Origin: Bondarzewia mesenterica
Taxonomy: Eukaryota; Basidiomycota; Agaricomycetes; Russulales; Bondarzewiaceae
Length of the DNA stretch: 50,334 nt
Assembly (NCBI GenBank): GCA_004802705.1
Contig: SGPL01000079.1
Location: 1 to 50,334, forward strand
Direction of reading: 5' to 3'
Shown here: piece by piece, positions 11,310 through 21,563 of the stretch
How positions within the stretch are numbered: the stretch's first letter is position 1
Layout of the letters: the number at the start of each line of letters is the position of its first letter
Notes under the pieces: generated by a model
The model's input: the letters and a program-made list of their open reading frames with translations, nothing else
Told to the model about the DNA's origin: nothing
Databases searched by the model: none
Position numbers and translations under genes: made by a program

Positions 11310-12025
11310 GCGCGTTTCACGTTTCACTTGTCGCAATGCAGACGCGGGGTGAGTCGGTCCTAATTGCCTGAGGCCTGAGTATGAGTCCTGAGTATTAGTG
11401 GACGGATCCGTATGCACACCTTGCCAGAGATGGGCTTTTCCAGTACGCCTCCATCCTACCACCCCCGCCGTACGTATCGCCGCACACGTATCACCGTCGC
11501 TCGCCCCGTCGGGAAAAGCGAGGCCCCGCTGGGTCAAGGTCAAGATTCACTCGTTGCTTTGCCGCGGCCTTGTAATGCAATTGGTACTAAACTAACGCGT
11601 TTCGAGGTTGATGCGGATATCTGTTGGCTGAGATGAGTTTCATGTTTTAATGCGCGCCCATCCATCAAGTCGCTTCTTCAGAATGTAGTCTAAATTCCTG
11701 ATACTGATCGCCCAGATGCGAACACTCGATTATACCTTCGGATGGACAGGATGTTGATCCGACAGCTCAGCGCTCAAGTGCTATGCAACAAGATCGCGGG
11801 CCGACCACATTACTTACCCGGCCACTAGTAATACGCGCGCAGTGCGTTGACATATCACTTTGATTATCAGGACACGGCAAAGTAAAGTGTCCGAGTGAAC
11901 GGCAAAAACGCGATGCTAAGAAGACTATACCAGCTATTGAACAGTCAGTGCAGCAGCAATTGAGGAGTCCTCCGACAAGTTCAAGTCTACGTTCCACCTC
12001 ACCCCCTCTAACAAATCGAGCAGCC

Positions 12026-12812
12026 ATGCATGTCCCCACCCCCGTTTCTCTCCTCCCCCTCCTCTGCCTCCTCATGCTCCACATCTCCATGACCGCGTGC
12101 GCCTTCTCCTCCGATTCCAAGCCGCACGCGACCTTCAGCGTACACTACCCATGGCTGACCCGACGCGATCCCCCACCCCACCGACACCAACTCGACCGCT
12201 TCGAACCCTTCTGCGGTGCGTCTTCTATCCTTCCGACCTCATCCCAAATTAAAAACAAAAATCCGATGCTGAAAACTCGAGATCGATAGGAGACTTTGTG
12301 CATAACCCACAGCCCTTCGCAGGTTATAAACCGACATTCCTCTCTTTCTCAGGACATGTCGGAGACCTTGGTGAGCCTTTTTTCCCCTCCTAAAAAAAGT
12401 ACTATTCAATTCGAAACACGAAACAAAACTCGAAAGTGAGTGTACGATACACGCGCAAGCGCGTCCCGCGCAGCGCAGCAGATTTCACCATCGAAATCGC
12501 CCACGATGTCCCCATCGCACCTTCAGGCCAGCTGTGCCTCGACGACGTGCAAATGCCGCGCCCCACATCCCAGTCGAGTCCCGAGTATGGTGTCCTTTTG
12601 TTCGAGGCGCGCGATCCCGTCACCAAGGAGCTCGTGAAATACTATGTACGTCATGTCTCCCCCCCTCTCTATGATCTGTTCACTCAGATTGATTTCGTGA
12701 TGAGTGCTCGGACGTGAAGCTGATGGATGAGGAGGATTATGCGAAGGATTATCCAGCGATGTGTGCGCGGAACAACGAGACGCTCGTGCCCATGCCCGAG
12801 GAATGGCTGTAG
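12026..12812 (+). CDS. Small secreted cysteine-containing protein, unknown family
   Basis: Proposed exons 12026-12215, 12290-12322, 12353-12370, 12437-12645 and 12705-12812 are in phase and give 185 residues. Two internal exons are tiny (33 and 18 nt), so the model needs RNA support. The last acceptor (GATGAG) is less typical than an alternative CACTCAG a few bases upstream, which would end the protein after about ten further residues. The N-terminus is a good signal peptide (SLLPLLCLLMLHI core). The mature part has about five cysteines, an NNET glycosylation sequon near the end and no domain I recognise. Its 3' end faces the methyltransferase 3' end, 53 nt away. Signal peptide and position suggest a luminal or secreted partner in the RiPP pathway; this is inference from context. 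Confidence 0.6.
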
Positions 12813-12865
12813 CTCATACATATACACAGACAAGCTGCTACAATACCGCTTCCATTCCATTCCCA

Positions 12866-14328
12866 TCACGAGCGTTTCCTCGCTGTCCAAAACTGCGTGA
12901 CTGTAACACCAACAAAACAAAACGGCATCAATCTCCCGGCACACATGGATCACCTTCGCTCGGAGAGCGAGAGCCAAAGAAAAAAAGAGTGGGGGAGGGA
13001 GAGAGAGACGCACCGTACGTAAACTTGAGCAAGGAACCGGGCTGATGCGCGTAGTGCGTGTCGATGGACTTTTGCGAGTCATGGTCGACGTCGAACCCGA
13101 TCAGTTCGGCCAACCGGATCGCCTCCTCCGCGGAGAGCTGCATCTGAGAGTGTTTGCCCCACTTGAACGCTGTCGACGCCACACAATCAAATAAGTCAGC
13201 GCCCGTCAAATCGTACTTGAAAAAAAAATGAAAGNNAGTAGGAGGGAAGAGANGCACGACCGAGGTTGATCCAGAGTCCGCCAGGTTTGAGGAGCCGATG
13301 TATATTCTCCAAAAAGTCGACCACGTTCTCTGAGACGTCAATGAAGAACAGGGTGACGAGCGCGTCATAGCTGCTCGCGTCATCGTCGTTGAAGCTGGTC
13401 AAGAAATCTCCCTCGACGAGACGAACCCATGAGGTGGGCAGCATGTCAGGGAACGGAACGGGGTCGAAGCGCGCGGAGGCACTGCGCTGGTGCGTCCAAT
13501 CCCCGGCGTAGGGATATAGCGTGTGTTGGAAGAGCGACGTCGTGCCGTTCAGCAGGTAGTGATACCCGATGATCGACCCGTAGTCCAGCTCGCACGCATC
13601 TACGGAATACCCTGCATGCGTGTTGGCGTCACTATGATGGACACAAAAGAAAGAGAATGAAAGAATCACCTCGGTTCGCGATCTCGTGTGCCAGCCGCCC
13701 CATCCCAAATCCAGGGACCAGCACCTTTTTCTCTTTCTCCTGTCTCCAGAACTCGCGTCCGAGAGCCTCCAAGATGGGCGGAAACACGGTCTCGCGCTCC
13801 GGACGACCCGCCTCGCTCCAATCGCGGACGACATGACCCAAAAAATCTTCCACGATCTCAAAATGCGTCAAAGACCCTCGGAGTTCGTCTTGGTCGAGTC
13901 CATAGGCCTCGAGGGCGTACGCCGCGATGTGTCCCAAAACCTGTGCGTTATGCGTGATGGTGCGTCGGGCGTCGGAGAAGTGTTGAGTGTACCCGATCGC
14001 GTCTGCCAATGGACGGTGTGCCGCGGGCAAGCGGTCGAAGCGGACGCGTTTGTTCTGGATGATTTGGAGCGCGGGAGTNCGGTACGAGGCGAACGAGGCG
14101 ATCGCGTTGAGGATGGGCTGGTTTGGATTCCGTTTGGGTTTGACTTGGGGAGGTNGTTGGAGGGTTGGAGGGAGTGCAGCGGCTTGGGGGGCTGTCAATG
14201 TGGACGTGGACACCTTCAGGGATGGTAATGGCGAGAGTGAGGGAAGGGCTGTGAGAGAGAGCCCAGAGGAGGCCGAGGAAGGTTAGGATAAGGGCGAGTT
14301 GGGGGAGGAGGCGGTTGCAGCGGGGCAT
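12866..14328 (-). CDS. N2227/carnosine N-methyltransferase-like protein with N-terminal membrane anchor
   Basis: The class I SAM fold of the N2227 (CARNMT1/YNL092W) family is clear: VLVPGFGMGRLAHEIANRG (SAM loop), CELDYGSIIGYHYLLN, FPDMLP, EGDFL, FFIDVSENVVDF and LLKPGGLWINL, then a C-terminal helix ending before TGA at 12866. Introns fall near 13620-13670, 13170-13270 and 12901-13015. The family methylates a histidine ring nitrogen in carnosine. Unusually, this protein begins with a hydrophobic segment (LALILTFLGLLWALS), implying a signal anchor and a luminal catalytic domain, which suits a secretory-pathway RiPP precursor. Every core unit contains His next to Lys/Arg-Tyr, so a His methylation is conceivable, but that is inference. 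The frame slips at a G6 run (14186-14191), and several N calls (13235-14154) affect the model. Confidence 0.8.
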
Positions 14329-14623
14329 GATTTACGGGTGGAGGGGACATCGGATACGGTATATGAGCAACTGTCCTGATACAGCTGCATNNCATTTNNN
14401 GNATANTTTGAGNAATNNATATGNNNTTGAATATTGNATNTTGAATATTGANAGTTTGAANNTNNNNANTTTGANGCNGNTCANGAACNCNNNCNNGNNN
14501 NNCGCGTANGTAATAATCCTCTTCCCGTCACACCGTCTCCTCCGCTCTCCGGCCATCACACATATTATTTTGATCCTATGTAAGTAATTATGGGACCCTC
14601 CCATCCCATCCCACACCGGCACC
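14329..14623. promoter_or_regulatory. Shared divergent promoter, N-rich
   Basis: The 295 nt between the divergent methyltransferase and tyrosinase starts must hold both promoters. About 14391-14510 is full of N calls interleaved with real bases, so no element can be read there. Confidence 0.5.
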
Positions 14624-16456
14624 ATGAAACTCACCCTTCTTGCCCTCGCTCTCCTTCCCCTCTTGTCCTCCTCCCTCCCCAACTCCGGGCNTGCTACTCC
14701 CAGTCCTCTAACGNCAACATGTCGNAAACTCACCTTGCGTCAGGAATGGCGGCTGCTCACTCCGCNGGAGCAGACCAGCTGGNTTGTCGGCGTCAAGGTA
14801 CCGTCATCTANGTTCACCTCTTTTTNATTTTTATTACCTGACCAGATCACCGAAACAGTGTCTCGCGTCACTGCGACACCGTCGACTGTCGTTCACTTCN
14901 CAAGGCACGGTGCTCCCGGGCACTCATTCGCTCTATGANGATTTCGCGTACACCCACGACGCGCTCGACGAGTCTGCCCATCTGAACGNGTATTTCCTTC
15001 CATGGCGTGAGCAACCCGTTCTCTCCTTTTCACTCTATTCAGCGCTTAATTCAATGTCCTGATGCAGATCGTTGGTGAGTGTCCTATTGGTTCGGAGCGG
15101 AGGGGTTAAACCGTTTATGCCATGTCCTCCGTCCACAGGTTTTTACATCTCTTCGACACGGCGCTGCGACAGGACTGCGGATATACGGGACCCACACCGT
15201 GAGTGGCAGTTCTTCCTGAGAACCCTGTCGCTTCTGACATCGCCAATATGTCGCAGGTACTGGGACTGGACACTAGGTATAANCTCTCCCTCTTTCTGGG
15301 GCGAAGTAACCCAAACTCACCACGCCACAAACACAGATGCCCATGACCTCCCATCCTCCCCGGTCTTCTCTAGCGACCCCACGCACGGCCTGGGGACTAA
15401 CGGTGCGTGCCTCACAACAGACTGCCTCGTCCAAGATGGCGCGCTCTCCTCCGATTTCACCCTCGCTTTCCCGATCACGCACGCCCTCCGACGCAACTTC
15501 ACACTCTTCTCCGACANCATGACGCCACTCAACGCCTCGCTCGCACCTCAACGCATTGAACAAGTCATGCGCGAGACGANGGGCGATTTCTTTAGGTTCC
15601 AGTATCATATGACNCAAGCTCANAATCATCTCCATCGTTTCGTCGGCGGGGATATGGACTCGGAGTGTCCGAGCGTCGTGNCCGAGGCGCTGTGCGATCA
15701 CGCGTTCGCGTCGAATGGTGNGTNGCGCCCTTCCCCCGGCGCAATGNGGTTANATTGACAATTTCCGGCCCTTCTTTTTTTTCAGACCCGCTATTCTGTT
15801 AGGCGTCTCTTATTTTGATATCTCGAAAAAACTTTGACGACCTCACACAGGGNTGCANCACGCCCAACTCGATCGTCTTTGGAGCATCGTAACGTCCTCC
15901 CCCCTTTTCTCANCTTCCTATTCCTCACCCTTCCGCTCTGCCCAGTGGCAATCTTCGCACCCCGAAAACGAGCGCGCATTCGCCGGCTACCCGTTGCANA
16001 CCCACAACNTCTCCGACCCGCGATACGATCCAGCCGCATCGTCCGNNCANCTGCTCGCNTTCGACCGGCTCTCNGTGCCCGTTCCCGTTTACCGAGTNCG
16101 GTGCATCCCCCCCTCCTCTCGTTCGTCACTGACACTGCCTTTACTAACTTTCTATGTCTCCATTCGTCTTGGTTTGTATNTGTGTGATTTATNCNGCGTT
16201 TTAGGTGTTCAACCATACCTTGCCCCCGTTCTGTTACGAATACGCGCCGCCGCCGGGAGAGATAGAGACCCGGCTTGNGATGGNGGNATNGANACTGNCA
16301 GGTGGACCAGGGAGGGAAGATGTCTCGCCTCGTGTGGGTATGGTAGGCTCGGATCATTCAATCTACAAATCCCACCCTGAGATCATGTCTTTGCGGCACT
16401 TAGTCCCCNCATCATTCGTTCTATGTAATGTACATAGCTGGTCGACNTCGAGATGA
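14624..16456 (+). CDS. Secreted tyrosinase (UstQ-like type 3 copper oxidase)
   Basis: The start at 14624 gives a signal peptide (LTLLALALLPLLSSS). CuA ligands lie in YTHDALDE, SAHLN and FLPWHRW, followed by DCGYTG and PYWDWTL. CuB ligands lie in NHLHRFVGGDM and, across an intron, DPLFWLHHAQLDRLW. All six expected copper histidines are therefore visible. A 7-nt micro-exon (15068-15074) supplies the CuA histidine of WHRW. Other exons include 14624-14797, 14859-15006 and one starting at 15139; the last runs from about 16205 to 16456. Many N calls reduce certainty in single residues. In ascomycete dikaritin clusters the tyrosinase (UstQ/PhomQ) acts on the Tyr of the precursor, so a role on the Tyr-Gly-Ile cores is a reasonable inference. 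It shares a promoter region with the N2227-like methyltransferase. Confidence 0.85.
15068..15074 (+). other. 7-nt micro-exon in the tyrosinase
   Basis: ATCGTTG is flanked by CAG on the left and GTGAGT on the right. It is the only way I found to join FLPW to the FLHLF helix, and it contributes the copper-binding His and the Arg-Trp that follow. Confidence 0.7.
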
Positions 16457-16738
16457 TGGATGGGCCCCGAGTATAGTTTGTTTANGGCTATAATAATAGA
16501 TCGGGACGAAGTGACTAGAGNTGTCCAAGCTAGCACAAGTTCGGATAAGCGCCACGATAACGAGCGCACCTCATCAGTCATGGGCCCCGTCTGAAGCGTA
16601 CGCATATGCATATCGGTACACGAGTGTTCTCACCGTCTTGAGTTTATATCAAGTCCATCTGAAACCGCCTCCTTCGACGTCGAACCATCAACAGCAGTTT
16701 GCAATCTTCCCTCTCCCACAAAAGCACACACACAAGCG

Positions 16739-17734
16739 ATGCCTGTCCCAGCCGACTTCCCAACCTCCGACGTAGCAAGACTGTGCCTCCACCACCCCAC
16801 CGAAAACGCCTTCAACATCCAACTCCAATCCACCGCACACAGACTCGCGCTCATCGCTCAATGGTCCGCGATCCCGCGCGGCGCGCGCGTGCTCGAGCTC
16901 GGTTGCGGTCAAGGCGACTGTACCGCCGTGCTCGCCGAGCTCGTCGGTCCTGAAGGTCATGTCACCGCCGTCGACCCAGGCGACGCCGATTACGGTAACG
17001 TCCTTTTCCCTTCCCTTCCTTGACTGGCCGAGGTTTTGACAAAGTAAACGACGGGGTTGTGGTCGGATGTTACAGGGTCCCCGTTCACCCTCGGACAAGC
17101 CCAAGCACACCTCTCCGCCGGTACTCTCGGGCCGCGCATCACTTGGGTGCACGCCGACTCGCTCGACTTTCTCTCTTCCAAGTCTGAAGGAGCAGAAAAA
17201 GGAAAAAACCCTAAAGAACTTTACGACGTCGCCGTCCTCGCGCTCTGCACATGGTACTTCTCCGACCCCACCGTCCTCCCCACATTGTTCTCAGCGCTCT
17301 CCACGCGCGCACGAAGGGTGTGCGTGGCAGAATGGGGACTCCGTGCCGCCGATCCTGCCGCGCAGACACACGTGCTCGCGGCGCTCGCGCAGGGTGCGTT
17401 GGAAGCGCGGGCCGAGAACAGCGAGTCGAACATCCGCACGCTCGTCGCGCCCGCGGGCATCGTGCGCGCTGCGCTCACTTCAGGGTGGACCCTCGCGAGT
17501 GAGGACATGCTGGTGCCTGCTGAGGGGACGCTCGATGGCCGGTGGGAGGCTGCGGAGGTCGTGGGCGAGGAGTTTGTCCAACGTGCGACGGAGCTTATCA
17601 AGGATGAAAGGGAGCGTGCGGCCGTGCTTGCATTGAGGGATGCGACGTTGGCGAGTTTTCAGGTCCATAATAAGGGGAGTATGAAGAGTGTCAAGTCGAT
17701 GGATGTGTGGTGTGGCGAATTTGTGAGGGCTTAG
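16739..17734 (+). CDS. Class I SAM-dependent methyltransferase
   Basis: Two exons, 16739-16994 and 17076-17734, give 304 residues. Motif I is VLELGCGQGDCT, followed by HVTAVDPGDADYG, with the acidic residue that would bind the SAM ribose. There is no signal peptide or membrane segment, so it should be cytosolic. It looks like a generic small-molecule or peptide methyltransferase of the UbiE/Methyltransf_25 type. Dikaritin clusters carry a methyltransferase (UstM/PhomM) for N-methylation of the peptide, so a late tailoring role is plausible, but the fold does not identify the substrate. It follows the tyrosinase on the same strand by 282 nt and converges with the But2-C-like gene. The frame is intact and the ends are clear. 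Confidence 0.85.
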
Positions 17735-17951
17735 GTGGATGTACCATCAATGTATGAATTACGGCAGTGACAACACAATCCCCTTTTTGCATTTCATGAT
17801 TGAGTGTTCGAAGCGCTATAGAGTGGTGTTCAGTGCGTTTAGTATTCACGAGTAAAGTTGGACGATTCAACCACAGGCATGAGAAGAAAATGCATTGAAA
17901 GTTACTAGCGCATTATACAGATCATTTCACTCTACGGACCGTCGACTGAAT

Positions 17952-18896
17952 CTACAGCCTGCGGACAAGCTCAAACCCTGTCAAGCCCATGGAGTTGAGT
18001 GATCAAGATACACGAGCATCCCCCAAAAAAACAAAGGAAACGCACCCATTTTAGGCATAAAAGGCACCTGCATGAACTGGACATGGCACGCGACGCGCAA
18101 ACAGCGCAGCTCAACGATGAGCGCTTCATCCCCTTCTTCCGCAGGGGGGCACGCAAACTCGACGGTCGTCGCGTTCGGGTGCGCAGTGAGGTCGAGGGTG
18201 CCGAGGAGCTCGCCGCGGACGGGACGTGTATTCCACGAAAGCGCATCAAAGTCCGAAGCCGACGGGGAAGAGGAAGAAGGACGAGGGGCGATGACGGACC
18301 AGACTTCGATCTCGGAGATGTCGCCCTTGGTTTCGAGATCTCTCTGTCGAACGCCGAGAGGGGGCGGGGGTGTCCACGTTATGGCACACGCTGTCGTGCC
18401 GTTGGGTGGGATGGGGAAGCGCATGAGCGTCGTGTCCTGTTTGATCTGAGAATTAGCTTCGTAGTATAAAGCTATTGGTGAGAGCTGAGCGGACCTCGAC
18501 AGAAATAAAGACCTGCGAGCCAGAGCCGTATACAGCATTCTTTAGTTTGCTGCTCAACCGTGTGATGTGCGTCGGCCATTGGTATACATATGCGGCGGGG
18601 CGAGGCATGGCTTTGGCGGCGAGATCGATGCCGATGCGCTGGTCGGGATAAGGTAGTTTTTTGAGCTGGGCCTCGGAGTGGGAGTAGGAAGAGAGGGTAA
18701 AGGGGAGGAGAGAGAGGTTGAGGAGGGAGAAGCATGTGATGAGGCCCCAGAAAACATATGTCTTTAAGGAGAAACCAAAAGACGAGGAGGGTGGGGCGGG
18801 ATTGAAAGCGAGGATGTCGTCGTTGGAGTCGGGTTCAGAGGAGGAAGTAAGGGGAACATACTCAGCTTGTGTGAGAGGCCTGAACATGGACGCCAT
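17952..18896 (-). CDS. But2-C-like single-pass membrane protein, copy A
   Basis: Exons 18896-18495, 18445-18046 and 17977-17952 give 275 residues. It has an N-terminal cytosolic tail (MASMFRPLTQAEYVPL), one membrane helix (VFWGLITCFSLLNLSLLPF) and a luminal beta-rich domain with the pattern VYGSGSQVFISVE, DTTLMRFPIPPNGTTACAI, LLGTLDLTAHPNATTVEFAC and CHVQFMQV, ending FELVRRL. I link this to proteins annotated as ubiquitin 3 binding protein But2 C-terminal domain; the biochemical function of this fungal group is unknown. Copy B at 21564 has the same intron positions and motifs, so the two are paralogues. Its start faces UstYa-like A across 341 nt. A luminal accessory or scaffold role in peptide maturation is inferred from topology and pairing. 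Confidence 0.75.
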
Positions 18897-19237
18897 GGTG
18901 GAACAACAACTGGCAAGGGCCGGGAGGGTTTACTTTGCCTCAAAGACATCGTGACAGACGGAGAGCAAGATGAATCTGTGACATCTCCGTGACACCGATC
19001 ATGATGATCTGAAAAGTTGAAACGGAGAGTGTCACAGAGTGTGATGGCGTTCCTCGACGCCGTGAAATCACAGCAATGTGCATACCTGATATCTGTTCGC
19101 CAAACAGAAATGTCTCTAGGCCGGAGTTGCTCAACTTCCAAAGGCGCCCAGGCGCCAGCACAGATTGATCCTTGTTCACTAATTCTAGTTCTGTTGCGGG
19201 GAGGTCTCTCAAGCACCCTCACCCTCAGTTCACCCCA
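18897..19237. promoter_or_regulatory. Divergent promoter, But2-like A / UstYa-like A
   Basis: 341 nt separate two divergent starts. No strong TATA box was seen. The arrangement suggests joint control of the pair. Confidence 0.45.
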
Positions 19238-19960
19238 ATGAAGAGCGAATTTTTCGTCTCACTTCGCGCCAGACTTACTCCTTTCCCCATCTTCTCTGTT
19301 ACCTTCGTCCTCTCCTTCATCATCAATATCATCGCGGTGCTCTACCAAATCCACGCACTCCTCCCCAGCACTGAATCCTATAGTAAGCTCTTCTCCTCGC
19401 CCGACCTGCGCCTCCTTCTAATACCGACACCTCCCACCAGCTTATCTGGTGGTGACCACCCACGCGAACTCCCCCTCTTCCTTCGCACTGTGAATATGGC
19501 CGTCCACAACGATGAAGAGCATTACGCCATCCTAGGCGAGCGCGCAGAGGGCGAATGGGATGCCATCCGTCCTCCGGGCGGCGGCGACGTCTACCTCGGC
19601 CAATCGCCGTACCCCTTCAGCGTCTCACTCTGGCACCAGCTCCAGTGCCTCAATCACATCCGCAGGGTCCTGGCCTATGGCGACGACGGCACGCCCTATA
19701 CCGCCCACTGCTTCAACTATCTCCGCCAGGCCTTCCTCTGCGGCGCTGACATCACCCTCGAGCCCGGAGGCACTCAGATGATTAACCCCCATGGCCCCGG
19801 TACCATCGCGCCTACTGTCAATAGGACCCATACCTGTCGCGATTGGACTCGCGTGTATAATTGGACGGTTGAGCAGCACGCCAAGTGGACACCTGAGATG
19901 GTGCGGCTGCAGAAGGATCTTGTGAACGATACATTTCTCGAGATGCCCGAGGGATTCTAG
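19238..19960 (+). CDS. UstYa-family (DUF3328) oxidase-like protein A, degenerate His motifs
   Basis: Intronless, 240 residues. I chose the ATG at 19238 because it puts the membrane helix (FSVTFVLSFIINIIAVLY) close to the N-terminus, as in the two paralogues. The UstYa domain is clear: PRELPLFLRTVNM, EWDAIRPP, YLGQSPYPFSVSLWHQ, HCFNYLRQAFLCGADITLEP and HTCRDWTRV. The two signature HXXHC motifs are altered: HQLQC at 19634-19648 and YTAHC at 19697-19711, each missing one His. The motif histidines are needed in studied UstYa proteins, so this copy may be inactive alone and serve as a partner of another UstYa protein; that is inference. N-glycosylation sequons (NRT, NWT) support a luminal domain. 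Confidence 0.9.
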   Translation: MKSEFFVSLRARLTPFPIFSVTFVLSFIINIIAVLYQIHALLPSTESYSKLFSSPDLRLLLIPTPPTSLSGGDHPRELPLFLRTVNMAVHNDEEHYAILGERAEGEWDAIRPPGGGDVYLGQSPYPFSVSLWHQLQCLNHIRRVLAYGDDGTPYTAHCFNYLRQAFLCGADITLEPGGTQMINPHGPGTIAPTVNRTHTCRDWTRVYNWTVEQHAKWTPEMVRLQKDLVNDTFLEMPEGF

Positions 19961-20156
19961 AGTAGTTTTTCGATTTTCGTGGAAATTTGAATGTTTGCAT
20001 TCGTCTTAGGGTTGACTCGTCTCCAGGAGGTCCGCGTCCAACCACGCGTATCAAGTCATCTGGCCAACAACAGACACGTTTTCTACGATGTCTGAATTTC
20101 GACGACTACTTGACAAGGGTCTCCAATTCCACCACCACACCAGAAAACGATGTCGT

Positions 20157-21020
20157 TCACGCCTGCCCGTTCATCGCTGCGAATGCCATCGGGTCCGAGT
20201 CTGGGAATGCGTGCACCCACTCGTCCTCCATGAACCGCCAGACCTGGCGCCAGTCACGACAGGTATGCGTCACGTCGTACCCTCCCTCGATCTCCGTGTG
20301 CTTCTTGCCATCCTTGCCGATCGACGTCACCTTCCGCCCCGGCTCGAGCGTGATGTCCGCGTTGCACAGGATCGCCTGCAGGAAACACGGTCAGAAAACC
20401 ATGAGAAGGGGTAGGGGAAAATGGTGGACCTGGCGCAGGTAGTTGAAGCAGTGCTTGACATGTCCCGACTCGTCTTTATCGCCCGCAAACACCTACAATT
20501 CGTCGATCAATCATACCGGAAACAAGGTGAGCACGATGAGCACTCACGGCGCGCAAGCGGACCAAGCAATGCATCTGGTGGAACATGGCGACACCAAACA
20601 GTTCCTCATGGCCACCAAGTTTGATGTACCCACGCCCGAGGGGCAGATTAGCATCCCATACGGGGCCAGCCTCGGGCGAGTATATGTCCATGTACGGCGT
20701 GCTGTCGTTGAACGCCATCGACACCGTCCGGAGCGGTGTCGGCATATCCAACTCCCGTGGCCAGTCACCGTTGACATACGCTGTGCGTTGTCTTGTAGTC
20801 AGCAGCAATTCGAAGAGAGGGACAGGAAGGGGGTGGGGGTGGACGAACTGTAGTGCGGCTTCCTCGCGGGTAGGACCTGCACGCGTAGCTGGTACAGGAA
20901 GACGAGAAGATTGAGCACGAGCAGGACGCAGGTCATGATCGTAACGATGGAGCTCCGCCACTGCGAGGAGCTGCGCGGGAGCGCGACGTGGAGGATGCTG
21001 CCAGATTCTTTCGAATTCAT
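20157..21020 (-). CDS. UstYa-family (DUF3328) oxidase C
   Basis: Exons 21020-20849, 20780-20548, 20492-20430 and 20375-20157 join in phase to 228 residues. There is an N-terminal membrane helix (IVTIMTCVLLVLNLLVFLYQ), then WPRELDMPTPLRTVSMAF, YIKLGG, both intact HXXHC motifs (HQMHC, and HVKHC in exon 3), CFNYLRQ, AILCNADITLEPG and THTCRDWRQV. These are the hallmarks of UstYa enzymes, which catalyse oxidative cyclisation of dikaritin cores in the secretory pathway. It converges with UstYa-like A (196 nt apart) and shares a 543-nt divergent promoter region with But2-like B. It is the most diverged of the three copies and has three introns where copy A has none. Confidence 0.92.
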
Positions 21021-21563
21021 GGTGAAAGTGCGTACTAGGTAGTAAGTTGCTGATTCAACCGGCCATGCTTCAAGTCAAGAGTTAGAAGGCTATATCGCCT
21101 CGGGCCGTGTTGGGGCCCATGCTACACCTGATCAAGATCAAGTTGCCGTACATATCGCGGCGGAATTTGTGAGCACCTCGAAATTGAACTGTCGGCGGCG
21201 GCGGCGGCGCGAAGTTAAGATCTAACAATTTTTATCGGAATTTGAATGATAGTTAGTTCACCGTTCCTGGATCGCAGCGCACAGATGCGATCATCGAGGA
21301 TCATCGTTGGATCAAAGTTCCACACCGCGATTTTTGTAACACCGATGGTTTGTATACACAGCGCGCGTTTCATCATTTCAAATCCAACTTTCTGTTTCAA
21401 GCTTTGCTTTTTCCAGGTGTGTGCACATCCGACGTATCTATCTCCACGACCGGAACACACAATCAACAAAGGCATCACGCGTGATATTTTTTTTTCTTCC
21501 TACCAGCAAGCAGCACTGAGCAAGTTACGTGCGCATCCTACGCAGTAGTAAGTAGTACCTACC
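21021..21563. promoter_or_regulatory. Divergent promoter, UstYa-like C / But2-like B
   Basis: 543 nt between divergent starts. It contains a short CGG microsatellite (about 21190-21209). No clear TATA box was seen. Confidence 0.4.

Larger units (their letters stand above)
10540..12025. other. Intergenic region between precursor and secreted-protein gene
   Basis: This is a divergent intergenic region of 1.5 kb with no convincing ORF. It holds the TATA element of the precursor (10641-10652), a hairpin (11282-11309) and a 15-mer (11313-11327) that recurs at 23645-23659 beyond the right end of the cluster. Start-proximal sequence at about 11830-12020 presumably serves the secreted-protein gene. 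Confidence 0.5.
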
